NCBI RefSeq assembly: GCF_019929225.1 | Contig: NZ_JAHZPA010000008.1 | Span: 1-64,000, forward strand | Source: Streptococcus sanguinis | GTDB taxonomy: Bacteria; Bacillota; Bacilli; Lactobacillales; Streptococcaceae | Length of the DNA stretch: 64,000 bases | Reading direction: 5' to 3' | Shown: positions 39,901 through 46,568 of the stretch, in pieces | Position numbering within the stretch: position 1 is the first letter of the stretch | Layout of the letters: each line of letters starts with the position of its first letter | Notes under the pieces: model-generated | Database searches by the model: none | Seen by the model: only the letters and a program-made list of their open reading frames with translations | What the model was told of the DNA's origin: nothing | Translations under genes and position numbers: made by a program

Positions 39901-41172
39901 ACAGCTACTCAGCAGGCTAATGGTACCTATAAAGTTACTGTTGAATCTAGTAAACATAAAGACTCAGTTGGTAAGTATCATATCCATCTTTACTATGTCC
40001 GTAACGACGGGCAGTTAGTCGGTGTTGGCGGTACTACAACCAATGTGTCAGCAGTTAAACCACAGGGCAAAATCAGTATCCAAAATCGTAACAGCGAAAA
40101 TGGCGATTTTGATATTGTGGTTTCAGATATTGTATCGCCAGGCGGTCTCAAGACTGTTTCCCTGCCAACCTGGTCAGAGGCCAACGGTCAGGATGATATC
40201 AAATGGTACAACGCTGAGCGTCAGCCGGATGGTACCTATCGTAAGCGAGTTCGTGCGAGCGACCATAACAACGTTCAGGGCGAATATAATGTACATCTCT
40301 ACTATGTCCAAAATGATGGCAGGCTGGTAGGAGCAGGTGGCATCAAGACCAACGTTTCTATCAGTAAGCCGCAGGGTAAAATCAGTATTCAAAATAAGAA
40401 TAACGATACTGGAGAGTTTGACATTGTAGTATCAGGCATTGTGGCACCAGAAGGCCTCAAGACAGTCTACCTGCCGACTTGGTCAGAAGCGAATGGTCAA
40501 GATGATATCCAATGGTACACAGCGGATCGTCAGGCTGATGGAACTTATCGTAAGCATGTATATGCGCGTGACCATAAGAATAATGCAGGCGAATACAATG
40601 TTCACTTGTATTACTTAAATAATCAAAATCAGCTGCAAGGAGCTGGTGGAGAAAAGACCTCTATCTCTGTGAACCGTCCTCAGGCAGCTAGTCAGCGAGA
40701 CCGTGTTCTTGCGGCGGCAGCTGCTATGGTAGGTGTCAGGGGAGGAAGTGCTGAGCATCAGCGCTTGGTCAACGATTATAACAGTGTCAGACCGCTGCCG
40801 GTTGGCTATGCTGTGAAGAACACAGATGACTGGTGCGACATTTTCACGACGGTTATTTTCCAAAGAGAGGGCTTGAGTGATCTTATCGGCCGCGAGTGTG
40901 GTGTAGAGCGCCATATTCATATTTTCCAAAGACTTGGTATCTGGAATGAAGATGGTAATTCGACTCCTAGCGCAGGCGATATCATCACTTTTAACTGGGA
41001 CAAAGATACCCAGCAAAACGATGGCTGGGCTGATCATATCGGTATTGTCGAAAAAGTTGAAAATGGTATCATTCACACGATTGAAGGCAACAGCAATAAC
41101 GTAGTTAAACGCAACACTTACCGCATCGGTCATGGAAATATCCGTGGTTTTGCGACACCTCGTTATAAATAA
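36985..41172 (+). CDS. Secreted GH25 muramidase / CHAP hydrolase with eight Bsp-like repeats
   Basis: 1395 residues, TTG start after GGAGAGA. Signal peptide residues 1-25 (cleavage after AKA). Residues 26-185 are a low-complexity Ala/Ser/Glu linker containing an exact 14-residue duplication. GH25 lysozyme domain about 188-385 with FVDVSSHNG (Asp192) and NDMED (Glu286). Eight 103-residue repeats (GBS Bsp-like, from residue 407) each starting G-x-ISIQN and containing WSEANGQDDI. C-terminal CHAP domain about 1235-1395 with Cys1284 in DDWCDIF and His1351 in ADHIGIV, an amidase/endopeptidase. No LPXTG, so it is probably secreted or held by non-covalent wall binding of the repeats. Two peptidoglycan-cleaving activities suggest a role in wall turnover or separation of chains. 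Confidence 0.88.
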   Translation: MKSKELVYLASTAILLAATANVAKAEEHTIAESEVLKTERSVSSENQPTVAVSSAEQSVQAVKQEEEATNATGTAVKQEEEATNATGTAVESGGAAQSVPVETQVASAKPEGQSQPDANASNQNETAADQSAKASSSVADSAIASEPKASPAVASAPKASNAGKTVFYNAGSKAQAARGNSQAEIKGTSFVDVSSHNGHISVDDYRKLAQQGVGGVVVKLTEGTHYTNPFAESQVRNAQGAGLQVSTYAFSHYTNDEEARAEARYYAAFANRLGLPKNTVMVNDMEDPKMQNGINQHTQAWADEMRRLGYSNLMYYTSASWLDQNNLRSKGPVNTSQFGYSNFWVAQYPSSNLNLDGAKSLKYNSGAGAWQFTAQAQLLAGKHVFDHSVDYTGRFTQQSALAKQPLKGNISIQNKNNVNGSFDVVISNVSAPYGVSVVSVPVWSEANGQDDIIWYTATQQANGTYKVSVDSSRHKDSVGKYNVHLYYVRNDGQLVGVGGTTTNVSAVKPQGKISIQNRNSETGDFDIVVSDIVSPGGLKTVSLPTWSEANGQDDIKWYTAERQADGTYRKRVRIGDHNNVQGEYNVHLYYVQNDGRLVGVSGTKTTVSLGKPKGTISIQNRNKETGDFDIVVSGISSPGGLKEVSLPTWSEANGQDDIKWYNAERQADGTYRKRVRLSDHKNVEGEYNVHLYYVQNDGSLVGVSGTKTTISIEKPKVQGKISIQNRNSETGDFDIVVSDIVSPGGLKNVSLPTWSEANGQDDIKWYNAERQADGTYRKRVRLSDHNNVQGEYNVHLYYVQNDGKLVGAGGIKTNISISKPQGKISIQNRNNETGDFDIVVSGISSPGGVKSVSVPTWSTANGQDDIKWYDAERQADGTYRKRVRLSDHNNVEGEYNVHLYYVQNDGKLVGAGGIKTNVSLGKPKGNISIQNKNNVNGSFDVVISNVSAPYEVSAVSVPVWSEANGQDDIIWYTATQQANGTYKVTVESSKHKDSVGKYHIHLYYVRNDGQLVGVGGTTTNVSAVKPQGKISIQNRNSENGDFDIVVSDIVSPGGLKTVSLPTWSEANGQDDIKWYNAERQPDGTYRKRVRASDHNNVQGEYNVHLYYVQNDGRLVGAGGIKTNVSISKPQGKISIQNKNNDTGEFDIVVSGIVAPEGLKTVYLPTWSEANGQDDIQWYTADRQADGTYRKHVYARDHKNNAGEYNVHLYYLNNQNQLQGAGGEKTSISVNRPQAASQRDRVLAAAAAMVGVRGGSAEHQRLVNDYNSVRPLPVGYAVKNTDDWCDIFTTVIFQREGLSDLIGRECGVERHIHIFQRLGIWNEDGNSTPSAGDIITFNWDKDTQQNDGWADHIGIVEKVENGIIHTIEGNSNNVVKRNTYRIGHGNIRGFATPRYK
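37165..37248 (+). repeat. 42-bp exact tandem repeat in the linker
   Basis: Two identical 42-bp copies starting at 37165 and 37207, coding AVKQEEEATNATGT twice; in-frame slippage product. Confidence 0.9.
38203..40680 (+). repeat. Eight-copy 309-bp repeat array
   Basis: Repeat starts: 38203, 38512, 38821, 39136, 39445, 39754, 40063, 40372. Period is 309 bp (315 between the third and fourth because of two extra codons). Copies 6 and 7 are much closer to copies 1 and 2 than to the others, including the NKNNVNGSFDVVISNVSAP wording and long identical stretches in DNA at 38461 and 40021. Confidence 0.9.
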
Positions 41173-41178
41173 ACACAC

Positions 41179-41206
41179 AAAAAACCAAGGTTTCCCTTGG
41201 TTTTTT
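41179..41206. terminator. Bidirectional terminator between the GH25/CHAP gene and murN
   Basis: 12-bp perfect stem AAAAAACCAAGG / CCTTGGTTTTTT with a 4-nt loop; works for both converging genes. Confidence 0.9.
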
Positions 41207-42440
41207 AACGTCTTAGAATTTTTTTTATGAGCTGAAGCAGCTTAAACTTGAGAGGGTTAGGGTAGTAGCGGAAAGTTCCCATTTTTCGGATGATGAAGCC
41301 GTTGAAGTTTTGTTTGAAGCGCAGAACGCCGTCAGAACCATCGAAAATTCCCATAATACCGAGGAAATTGTAAAATGGAATGCCTCTCTTGATACTTTCG
41401 GTCATAACGTATTCCTGCAGAAGGGCTGGAGCGTAGAATTTATTAAACTCAGGATAGGAGCCGCTGAAGAGATAGGTTGCTTCCTGAGGGGTATAGATAA
41501 AGAGGCTGGCAGCCAGGATTTGGTCTTGGTCGCCGTACTTATCAATTAGTTCTTGGGCTTCAGCTTTGCGGGTTTCAAAGCTATCAAACTGGCTGGAAAG
41601 TTCTCGCAGCTGATTTTGTTTCTTTTCAGATTGAGGATTGTTTTCCAAGTCAGCCTGCAGTTTCTGGATTTTTTGGCCCAGTTTCTCTTGGTCTTTTTGT
41701 AAGTTCTGAAGATAGTCCTTGAGGTTGAGACTGGCTGTCATAAAGTCCGCCTGCTGACCAAAGCTATCATAAAAATCTTGATAGTAGTCTAGTGGCTTGT
41801 CATCATATTCCCGCCGGTCAGAAGTAGCAGCTGTGATGTCTTTGAAAACGCTGAGTTGGTCACGTTCCAGCCTTGTTAGCTTGATACCAAAGGTGTTCGC
41901 CTTTTTGACGGTCGCCTTGCCGTTTTTACTGAAGGACTTGAGCAAGTCTTTCTCTGTCAGACCAGCTAAGTCTTTGACATAATGCCAATCAGGCTCCCCG
42001 CCTGGATAGCCTGACTGTAAGCCGTCAAAGTCAAAGCCCAAATCAGTCAGTTGCTGGATAAGCGCGACTTTTTCATCAGATGTGGGCTGGCCATTGCTGT
42101 CAAAGGTCTGATAAGTCTCGTAGGGCTTGATGATGAGCTCTAGAGCGCCTTCTTTTTTAGCGTAAGCCTGCAAAGCTTGATAGAAGGGAGTCAGGTATTT
42201 AGCATCGGTAGAGACAGGACCGCAGTTGATTTCCATATGGAGGCCGCCAGTCATCGGCATACTGTAGAGGACAGCAGACACCACTACCTGTCCCTGCGGG
42301 TCAGTGTAGCCGATATACTGGGTACTGAAGCCACGCTTGCTCAGCAGCTCTGCCATTTCCACGGTCTGCATAAAAGAGCGTTGGGAGCTAGCTGAGGTAT
42401 GCTGGATGAATTCTTCTTTGCTGAGAAGTTTAAAGGTCAT
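41205..42440 (-). CDS. murN: Peptidoglycan cross-bridge aminoacyltransferase MurN (FemAB family)
   Basis: 411 residues. FemAB/GNAT-like fold with the antiparallel coiled-coil arm at about residues 240-295 (many Lys/Gln/Glu heptads). Adds the second amino acid (Ala in pneumococcus) to the branch on the lysine of lipid II, using aminoacyl-tRNA. Fourth and last gene of a minus-strand operon; 14 nt after murM. Conserved closing motif FKQNFNGF...G. Assignment as MurN rather than MurM rests on gene order and similarity. Confidence 0.87.
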   Translation of the reverse strand: MTFKLLSKEEFIQHTSASSQRSFMQTVEMAELLSKRGFSTQYIGYTDPQGQVVVSAVLYSMPMTGGLHMEINCGPVSTDAKYLTPFYQALQAYAKKEGALELIIKPYETYQTFDSNGQPTSDEKVALIQQLTDLGFDFDGLQSGYPGGEPDWHYVKDLAGLTEKDLLKSFSKNGKATVKKANTFGIKLTRLERDQLSVFKDITAATSDRREYDDKPLDYYQDFYDSFGQQADFMTASLNLKDYLQNLQKDQEKLGQKIQKLQADLENNPQSEKKQNQLRELSSQFDSFETRKAEAQELIDKYGDQDQILAASLFIYTPQEATYLFSGSYPEFNKFYAPALLQEYVMTESIKRGIPFYNFLGIMGIFDGSDGVLRFKQNFNGFIIRKMGTFRYYPNPLKFKLLQLIKKILRR

Positions 42441-42454
42441 AGGCTTCCTTTCTT

Positions 42455-43669
42455 TTAATGCTTGCTGCGCAGTTTCTTTCTGAGAGTGTAGGCCAGATTG
42501 GAGAGGTGGTAAAGAGGATTGGTTGGCAAGTTAAACTCACCAGCAAATTCCTCAATGGTCGGATTGAACTTGGATTTAAAGCTGTAGAGACCGCCCTTGA
42601 GGTCGTTTTCGATGCCGCCCATATTTTGCCAATCTGTCCCGCGCTCAAAAGCATGCTTGGCCGTTTCGTACCAAGTGATGATGGCAGGCTGGTAACGACG
42701 GTATTCCTCGTCCATGCCGGCATAGATATTTTCAGAGGTCTTGCCGTATTCTAAGACTAAGGTGCCAGACAGGGGAACGACAGTAGCACCTTGGCTGATT
42801 TTGTCCTGTAGGAAGTCAATCTCTTCCTGGAGGCGTTTCTGTTCTTGCTGGTTATTCTCAATCTTGCCGGGTTTGGTTTTCTCGGTAAATTTCTCTGCTT
42901 CCTTGAGTGCCTTAGTCAGCTGAGCCTGCAAGTCTTCCAATCGTGCCTTTAGATCAATGCTGGATAAGGTGATGTAGGAGTGCTCAGGATAAGTATCCAA
43001 AAGTTTTTGGTAATAGTCTTTGCCACGCAGGTGGATATTTTTTCTATTTTCCGTTTTCTTCATCAAGGCTGAAAAGTCGTCCAGTAATTCTGCTCCGCCA
43101 AATTGGATTTGAATACCTTTGTTACGAGCTGTACGAATAGCCTGCCGAGTACTCTTAGAAAGCAGATCCTCGCTGAAATCTTCTTTATGAATATTTGCCT
43201 GCAAGCGAGGTTGGATTGTTTCGTCCAGAGACTCAGTCCGCCCGACCCAGACAGCTCCTGCTTGCTGCAGTTCTTGAATCAGCTCAACTGTCTCTGCCTT
43301 GTCTTGCAATTCACCGCCCATTTTGCTTTCTGCCAGAAAGAGGCTAGGATCAAACTTGACAAAGAGCGCTTTTTTCTCCTTGGCAAATTTCTTGAGCGAC
43401 GCCAAAACAAAGGTCAGCAGCTCCTTGTCACTATAGTCCATGATGGGACCGCGCGGGATATAAAGCATGGTCATCCCCAAGGGCAGTGGTTTGATCAAGA
43501 CACTGGCTGCAGCAACCAAGTGGTCGTCTTTATAGAAGCCCAAGCGTTCGTTTTCCCAGTTGTCCTTGATTTGAGCCCAGGCTGAACTCTGCAGAAGATT
43601 GGCCTGGGGATGAGCTGTGACAAAATCGTCGTGTTCCCGAGCTGAAATTCCAATTTTGTAACTAAACAT
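42455..43669 (-). CDS. murM: Peptidoglycan cross-bridge aminoacyltransferase MurM (FemAB family)
   Basis: 404 residues from ATG 43669 (MFSYKIGIS), whose A is shared with the stop of the upstream HAD gene (TAATG). FemAB fold with coiled-coil arm at about residues 235-285, PRGPIMDY and the C-terminal FKSKFNPTIEEFAGEF. Transfers Ser or Ala from tRNA to the lipid II lysine; indirect cross-links in streptococci depend on it and influence beta-lactam tolerance. Confidence 0.88.
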   Translation of the reverse strand: MFSYKIGISAREHDDFVTAHPQANLLQSSAWAQIKDNWENERLGFYKDDHLVAAASVLIKPLPLGMTMLYIPRGPIMDYSDKELLTFVLASLKKFAKEKKALFVKFDPSLFLAESKMGGELQDKAETVELIQELQQAGAVWVGRTESLDETIQPRLQANIHKEDFSEDLLSKSTRQAIRTARNKGIQIQFGGAELLDDFSALMKKTENRKNIHLRGKDYYQKLLDTYPEHSYITLSSIDLKARLEDLQAQLTKALKEAEKFTEKTKPGKIENNQQEQKRLQEEIDFLQDKISQGATVVPLSGTLVLEYGKTSENIYAGMDEEYRRYQPAIITWYETAKHAFERGTDWQNMGGIENDLKGGLYSFKSKFNPTIEEFAGEFNLPTNPLYHLSNLAYTLRKKLRSKH

Positions 43670-44478
43670 TATTTTAAAACCCACTCTCTAATAGCGTGTG
43701 CTACGCCGGATTCGTCGTTTGATTTGGTGATATACTTGGCGATTTTCTTGAGTTCTTCCTTGCCGTTTTCCATGACAACAGGAGAGCCGACGGCTTCCAG
43801 CATGGCGCGGTCATTTTCTTCATCACCGATAGCCATAGTCTGCTCCTTGCTTAAGCCAAGTTTTTCAGCCAGATGAAGGATAGCAGCCCCTTTATTGACA
43901 GTCTTTTTGACAATTTCCAGATAGAAAGGAGCTGATTTAACCAGTGTATATTTTTCAGCTAATTCCGGTGGCAGCTTAGCAATGGCCGCGTCCAAAATTT
44001 CCGGCTCATCAATAAACATGCACTTGACGATTTCTTTATTGGCCATTTCCTCAGGTGTACGGTAGAAAATAGGCATGCTGACCAGATTGGACTCGTAAAC
44101 AGTGTACTTGCCGATGTTACGATTGGCTGTATAAATGCCGTCCTTGGTGATGGCATGCATGTGGACACCTACTTTTCGCCCGAGCAGTTCGATATCCAGA
44201 TAGTCGTCATAGGTCAGTGTTTCTTTGATTAATTCTTGACCTGTAACAGTATCCTGTACCAGTCCGCCGTTGAAGGTAACGACATAGTTGTCTGGCTGAT
44301 TAAGTTCTAGCTCCTCAAGAAGCTTTTGAACACCTGCAATAGGACGGCCGGTTGCAATAACGATTTTGACACCAGCAGCCTTGGCATCCTGAATAGCGCT
44401 GAAGACTTCAGGAGTGATTTCTTTTTGGTTATTTAAAAGGGTGCCGTCAATATCAACGGCAACTAATTTAATAGACAT
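43669..44478 (-). CDS. Cof-type HAD-IIB phosphatase
   Basis: 269 residues starting MSIKLVAVDIDGTLL (catalytic Asp pair DIDGT), with GGAG seven bases upstream; the frame extends 27 bases further into the preceding gene. ATGRP and GDEENDRAML complete motifs II and IV. Dephosphorylates small phosphorylated sugars or cofactors; substrate unknown. Sits between the HD gene (1 nt apart) and murM in one operon. Confidence 0.88.
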   Translation of the reverse strand: MSIKLVAVDIDGTLLNNQKEITPEVFSAIQDAKAAGVKIVIATGRPIAGVQKLLEELELNQPDNYVVTFNGGLVQDTVTGQELIKETLTYDDYLDIELLGRKVGVHMHAITKDGIYTANRNIGKYTVYESNLVSMPIFYRTPEEMANKEIVKCMFIDEPEILDAAIAKLPPELAEKYTLVKSAPFYLEIVKKTVNKGAAILHLAEKLGLSKEQTMAIGDEENDRAMLEAVGSPVVMENGKEELKKIAKYITKSNDESGVAHAIREWVLK

Positions 44479-44479
44479 G

Positions 44480-45781
44480 TTATTCTCCGTAGGTAAATTG
44501 GTCATTTTTGATATATTGCATAAAAGTCTGGTTTTTTTCGCTGAAAAGTCCGGTCTCTGCCAGCATTTCCTTGGGGAAGTAGAAGCGATTATCGCCCTGT
44601 CTGGTTCCAGCTAGCGAATGAACGATAGGAGACAGGCTGGACAGTTCTGCTAAGCTGCCATCTTTTTGTAGGATCTCAATCTGGGTCCGAGGTTTTTCAA
44701 CGTCAGGCCGGTAGAAATCATAAGGCAAATCAAAATTACGATGAATAGCAGTATAGTAATCAGGGTCAAAACCAACCTGTCCAACTAGGTCTCGCATGAT
44801 ATCCAAATGCGCTTCGTTTTCCTGAGAGAAGACGATAGACTTAAAGACCTTGCGGTTGATAAAACGCTGAGCTAAGTCAGATAAAATCTTGTCTGGACTA
44901 GCCATCCAAACTTGGAAATAGGTATTCATAACACCATCATCCAAGGCCAGATAATCCTGCAGGGTCACTCTGTTTTCAAAGAATGGAATGAGATTGGGCG
45001 ATGACAGCGCAAAATAATCCTTCTGAGCCGGATAGAGATATTTAGCACGCTTGAGCAGATTTTGCAGCAGAACTTCCATAGCTCGGCTAGCCGGGTGGAA
45101 ATAGACCTGCATGTACATCTGGTAGCGGCTGACTACATAGTCTTCTACCGCATGCATGCCATTGCGCTTAAAGGCGATACCGTTTTCTACAGGACAAATC
45201 ACTCGTAAAATTCTAGTCAAGTCAAATTGCCCATAGGAAGCGCCAGTAAAGAAGGAATCTCGCAAGAGATAATCCATCCGGTCCACATCAATCTGGCTGG
45301 AAATCAGCTGGACCACCTGCTTATTGGGGTAGGTATGGTTGATGACGCTAGCCACCTTTTCTGGGAAATCCGGCGAAACCTGCACCAGAGCCTGATGAAT
45401 CTCTGTCTCTGGACTGGTGATGATTTGCCGCGTAATGTCCTCGTGGTTAGTATCAAAGAGCCGCTCGAAGGTGTGTGAATAAGCTCCGTGTCCCAAGTCA
45501 TGCAGGAGAGCAGCAGTCATAGTCAGCAGGCTTTCGTGGCTGTCCCAGTTGGCTTGGTATTTTTCATTGAAAATCTTGGTGATGCGCCGGGCAATCTCAT
45601 AAGCTCCCAGACAATGCGAAAAACGGCTGTGCTCCCCGCCGTGGAAAGTATAGCCGGAGGTGCCCAGCTGTTTGATGCGGCGCAGCCGTTGAAATTCTTT
45701 GGTATTGATTAAATCATAAATAACCTGATGGTCCACATGAACATAATTATGAACCGGGTCCCGAAATACTTTTTCAATCAT
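44480..45781 (-). CDS. HD-domain phosphohydrolase (dNTPase-like)
   Basis: 433 residues from ATG 45781 (MIEKVFRDPVHNYVHVDH). HD superfamily: HGGEHSRFSHCLG, ALLHDLGHGAYSH (HD pair) and SSQIDVDRMDYLLRD (last Asp) are intact, as in SAMHD1-like/YwfO-type proteins that hydrolyse dNTPs. First gene of the HD-HAD-murM-murN operon. The extended -10 promoter is positioned so that transcription should begin at the ATG itself; no ribosome binding site is present. Confidence 0.87.
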   Translation of the reverse strand: MIEKVFRDPVHNYVHVDHQVIYDLINTKEFQRLRRIKQLGTSGYTFHGGEHSRFSHCLGAYEIARRITKIFNEKYQANWDSHESLLTMTAALLHDLGHGAYSHTFERLFDTNHEDITRQIITSPETEIHQALVQVSPDFPEKVASVINHTYPNKQVVQLISSQIDVDRMDYLLRDSFFTGASYGQFDLTRILRVICPVENGIAFKRNGMHAVEDYVVSRYQMYMQVYFHPASRAMEVLLQNLLKRAKYLYPAQKDYFALSSPNLIPFFENRVTLQDYLALDDGVMNTYFQVWMASPDKILSDLAQRFINRKVFKSIVFSQENEAHLDIMRDLVGQVGFDPDYYTAIHRNFDLPYDFYRPDVEKPRTQIEILQKDGSLAELSSLSPIVHSLAGTRQGDNRFYFPKEMLAETGLFSEKNQTFMQYIKNDQFTYGE

Positions 45782-45787
45782 ACTACC

Positions 45788-45796
45788 ATTATACCA
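45788..45796 (-). promoter_or_regulatory. Extended -10 promoter giving a leaderless mRNA (HD gene)
   Basis: Minus strand TGGTATAAT; six bases separate the hexamer from the A of the ATG at 45781, so +1 coincides with the start codon. Confidence 0.65.
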
Positions 45797-45896
45797 CAAA
45801 TCATAGTAGGAAAAAAATCAAAGCTGCGACTGAAAGAAGAGCAATTTTGTCCTTTTTTTGATAAAATAGGGAAAGAAAAAGAGAAACGAGATAAAG

Positions 45897-46283
45897 ATGC
45901 AAATCAGAATAAAAAATCACATCCAGCTGGACGGGCATACCGAGCTAATTGATCAAATCTACGATACGGACTGGACGCAAAAAGGAAACTATCATTATCT
46001 GCTATACAAAAATGAAGAAGGAGAGAAAGTAGTTCTGAAGTTTCACGATAAAGAGTTGGTTATGACCCGCTTTTCTGAGCCTAAGTCCATCATGCGCTTC
46101 ATCAGTCAAGGGCAGGCGCTGGTTGGCATCTATACACCTGTGGGCGTGCAGCAGTTTGTGACCGATACTCCTTTCTATAAGGTTGATTTGACCAAGCAGG
46201 TTCTGCAACTTCATTATCAGCTGAAAACTGTTGACGGAGAGCAGATTTTTGCCAGCTATGAGATGGAGATTAGCTGGGGTTAG
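45897..46283 (+). CDS. DUF1934 (YwiB-like) calycin-fold protein
   Basis: 128 residues, cytosolic, beta-rich: MQIRIKNHIQLDGHTE... with YLLYKNEEGEKVVLKF. The DUF1934/YwiB family has a calycin-like barrel of unknown function. Single gene; a TAAAAT -10 candidate lies about 30 bases upstream and the ribosome binding site is weak. Confidence 0.8.
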   Translation: MQIRIKNHIQLDGHTELIDQIYDTDWTQKGNYHYLLYKNEEGEKVVLKFHDKELVMTRFSEPKSIMRFISQGQALVGIYTPVGVQQFVTDTPFYKVDLTKQVLQLHYQLKTVDGEQIFASYEMEISWG

Positions 46284-46328
46284 CTACTATTCTCCGAGAA
46301 AACTCTTGAAAATCATAATGTTTCCCCT

Positions 46329-46355
46329 TGCAAAAGCTTGAAAATTTGGTATAAT
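46329..46355 (+). promoter_or_regulatory. Promoter of the mgtA riboswitch transcript
   Basis: -35-like TTGCAA (46329-46334) and extended -10 TGGTATAAT (46347-46355), spacing 15; start expected near 46362, a few bases before the aptamer. Confidence 0.65.
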
Positions 46356-46364
46356 AGTTTCTAA

Positions 46365-46471
46365 CTCAAGGGAGTAGCTAACGGAATAACCGTTACAAGG
46401 TCGTCAATACGAAAGAAATTTCCGGCCTTGTATGAAATAGCGAGACTTGTTAATAAACAGGTCTCTTTTTT
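46365..46471 (+). promoter_or_regulatory. yybP-ykoY-type Mn2+ riboswitch with terminator
   Basis: The leader has the hallmark elements GGGAGTAGC, a hairpin AACGG/CCGTT, GGTCGTCA inside a helix ACAAGG/CCTTGT, CCGGCC and AGCGAGACTTG in the right order. Closing helix CAAG (46367-46370) pairs with CTTG (46446-46449). The same CTTG is part of a terminator stem GAGACTTGT/ACAGGTCTC (46442-46465, T run to 46471). Aptamer folding and terminator are mutually exclusive, so metal binding should switch mgtA on. Known for this class: Mn2+-sensing, controlling Mn exporters, including mgtA in pneumococcus. Confidence 0.9.
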
Positions 46472-46568
46472 GTTTCTGACTTTTTGGGTATGACTGATGT
46501 GGCTCGAGATGATGAGTCGTAGTGGTCAGAAAACTTCAGAAATAAAAGAGGCCAAGAGGAGGAATACA

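Noticed and set aside
38203-40680. 309-bp repeats as a mobile or intergenic repeat element
   Set aside because: They are in one uninterrupted reading frame, code for a conserved protein repeat, and have no terminal inverted repeats.
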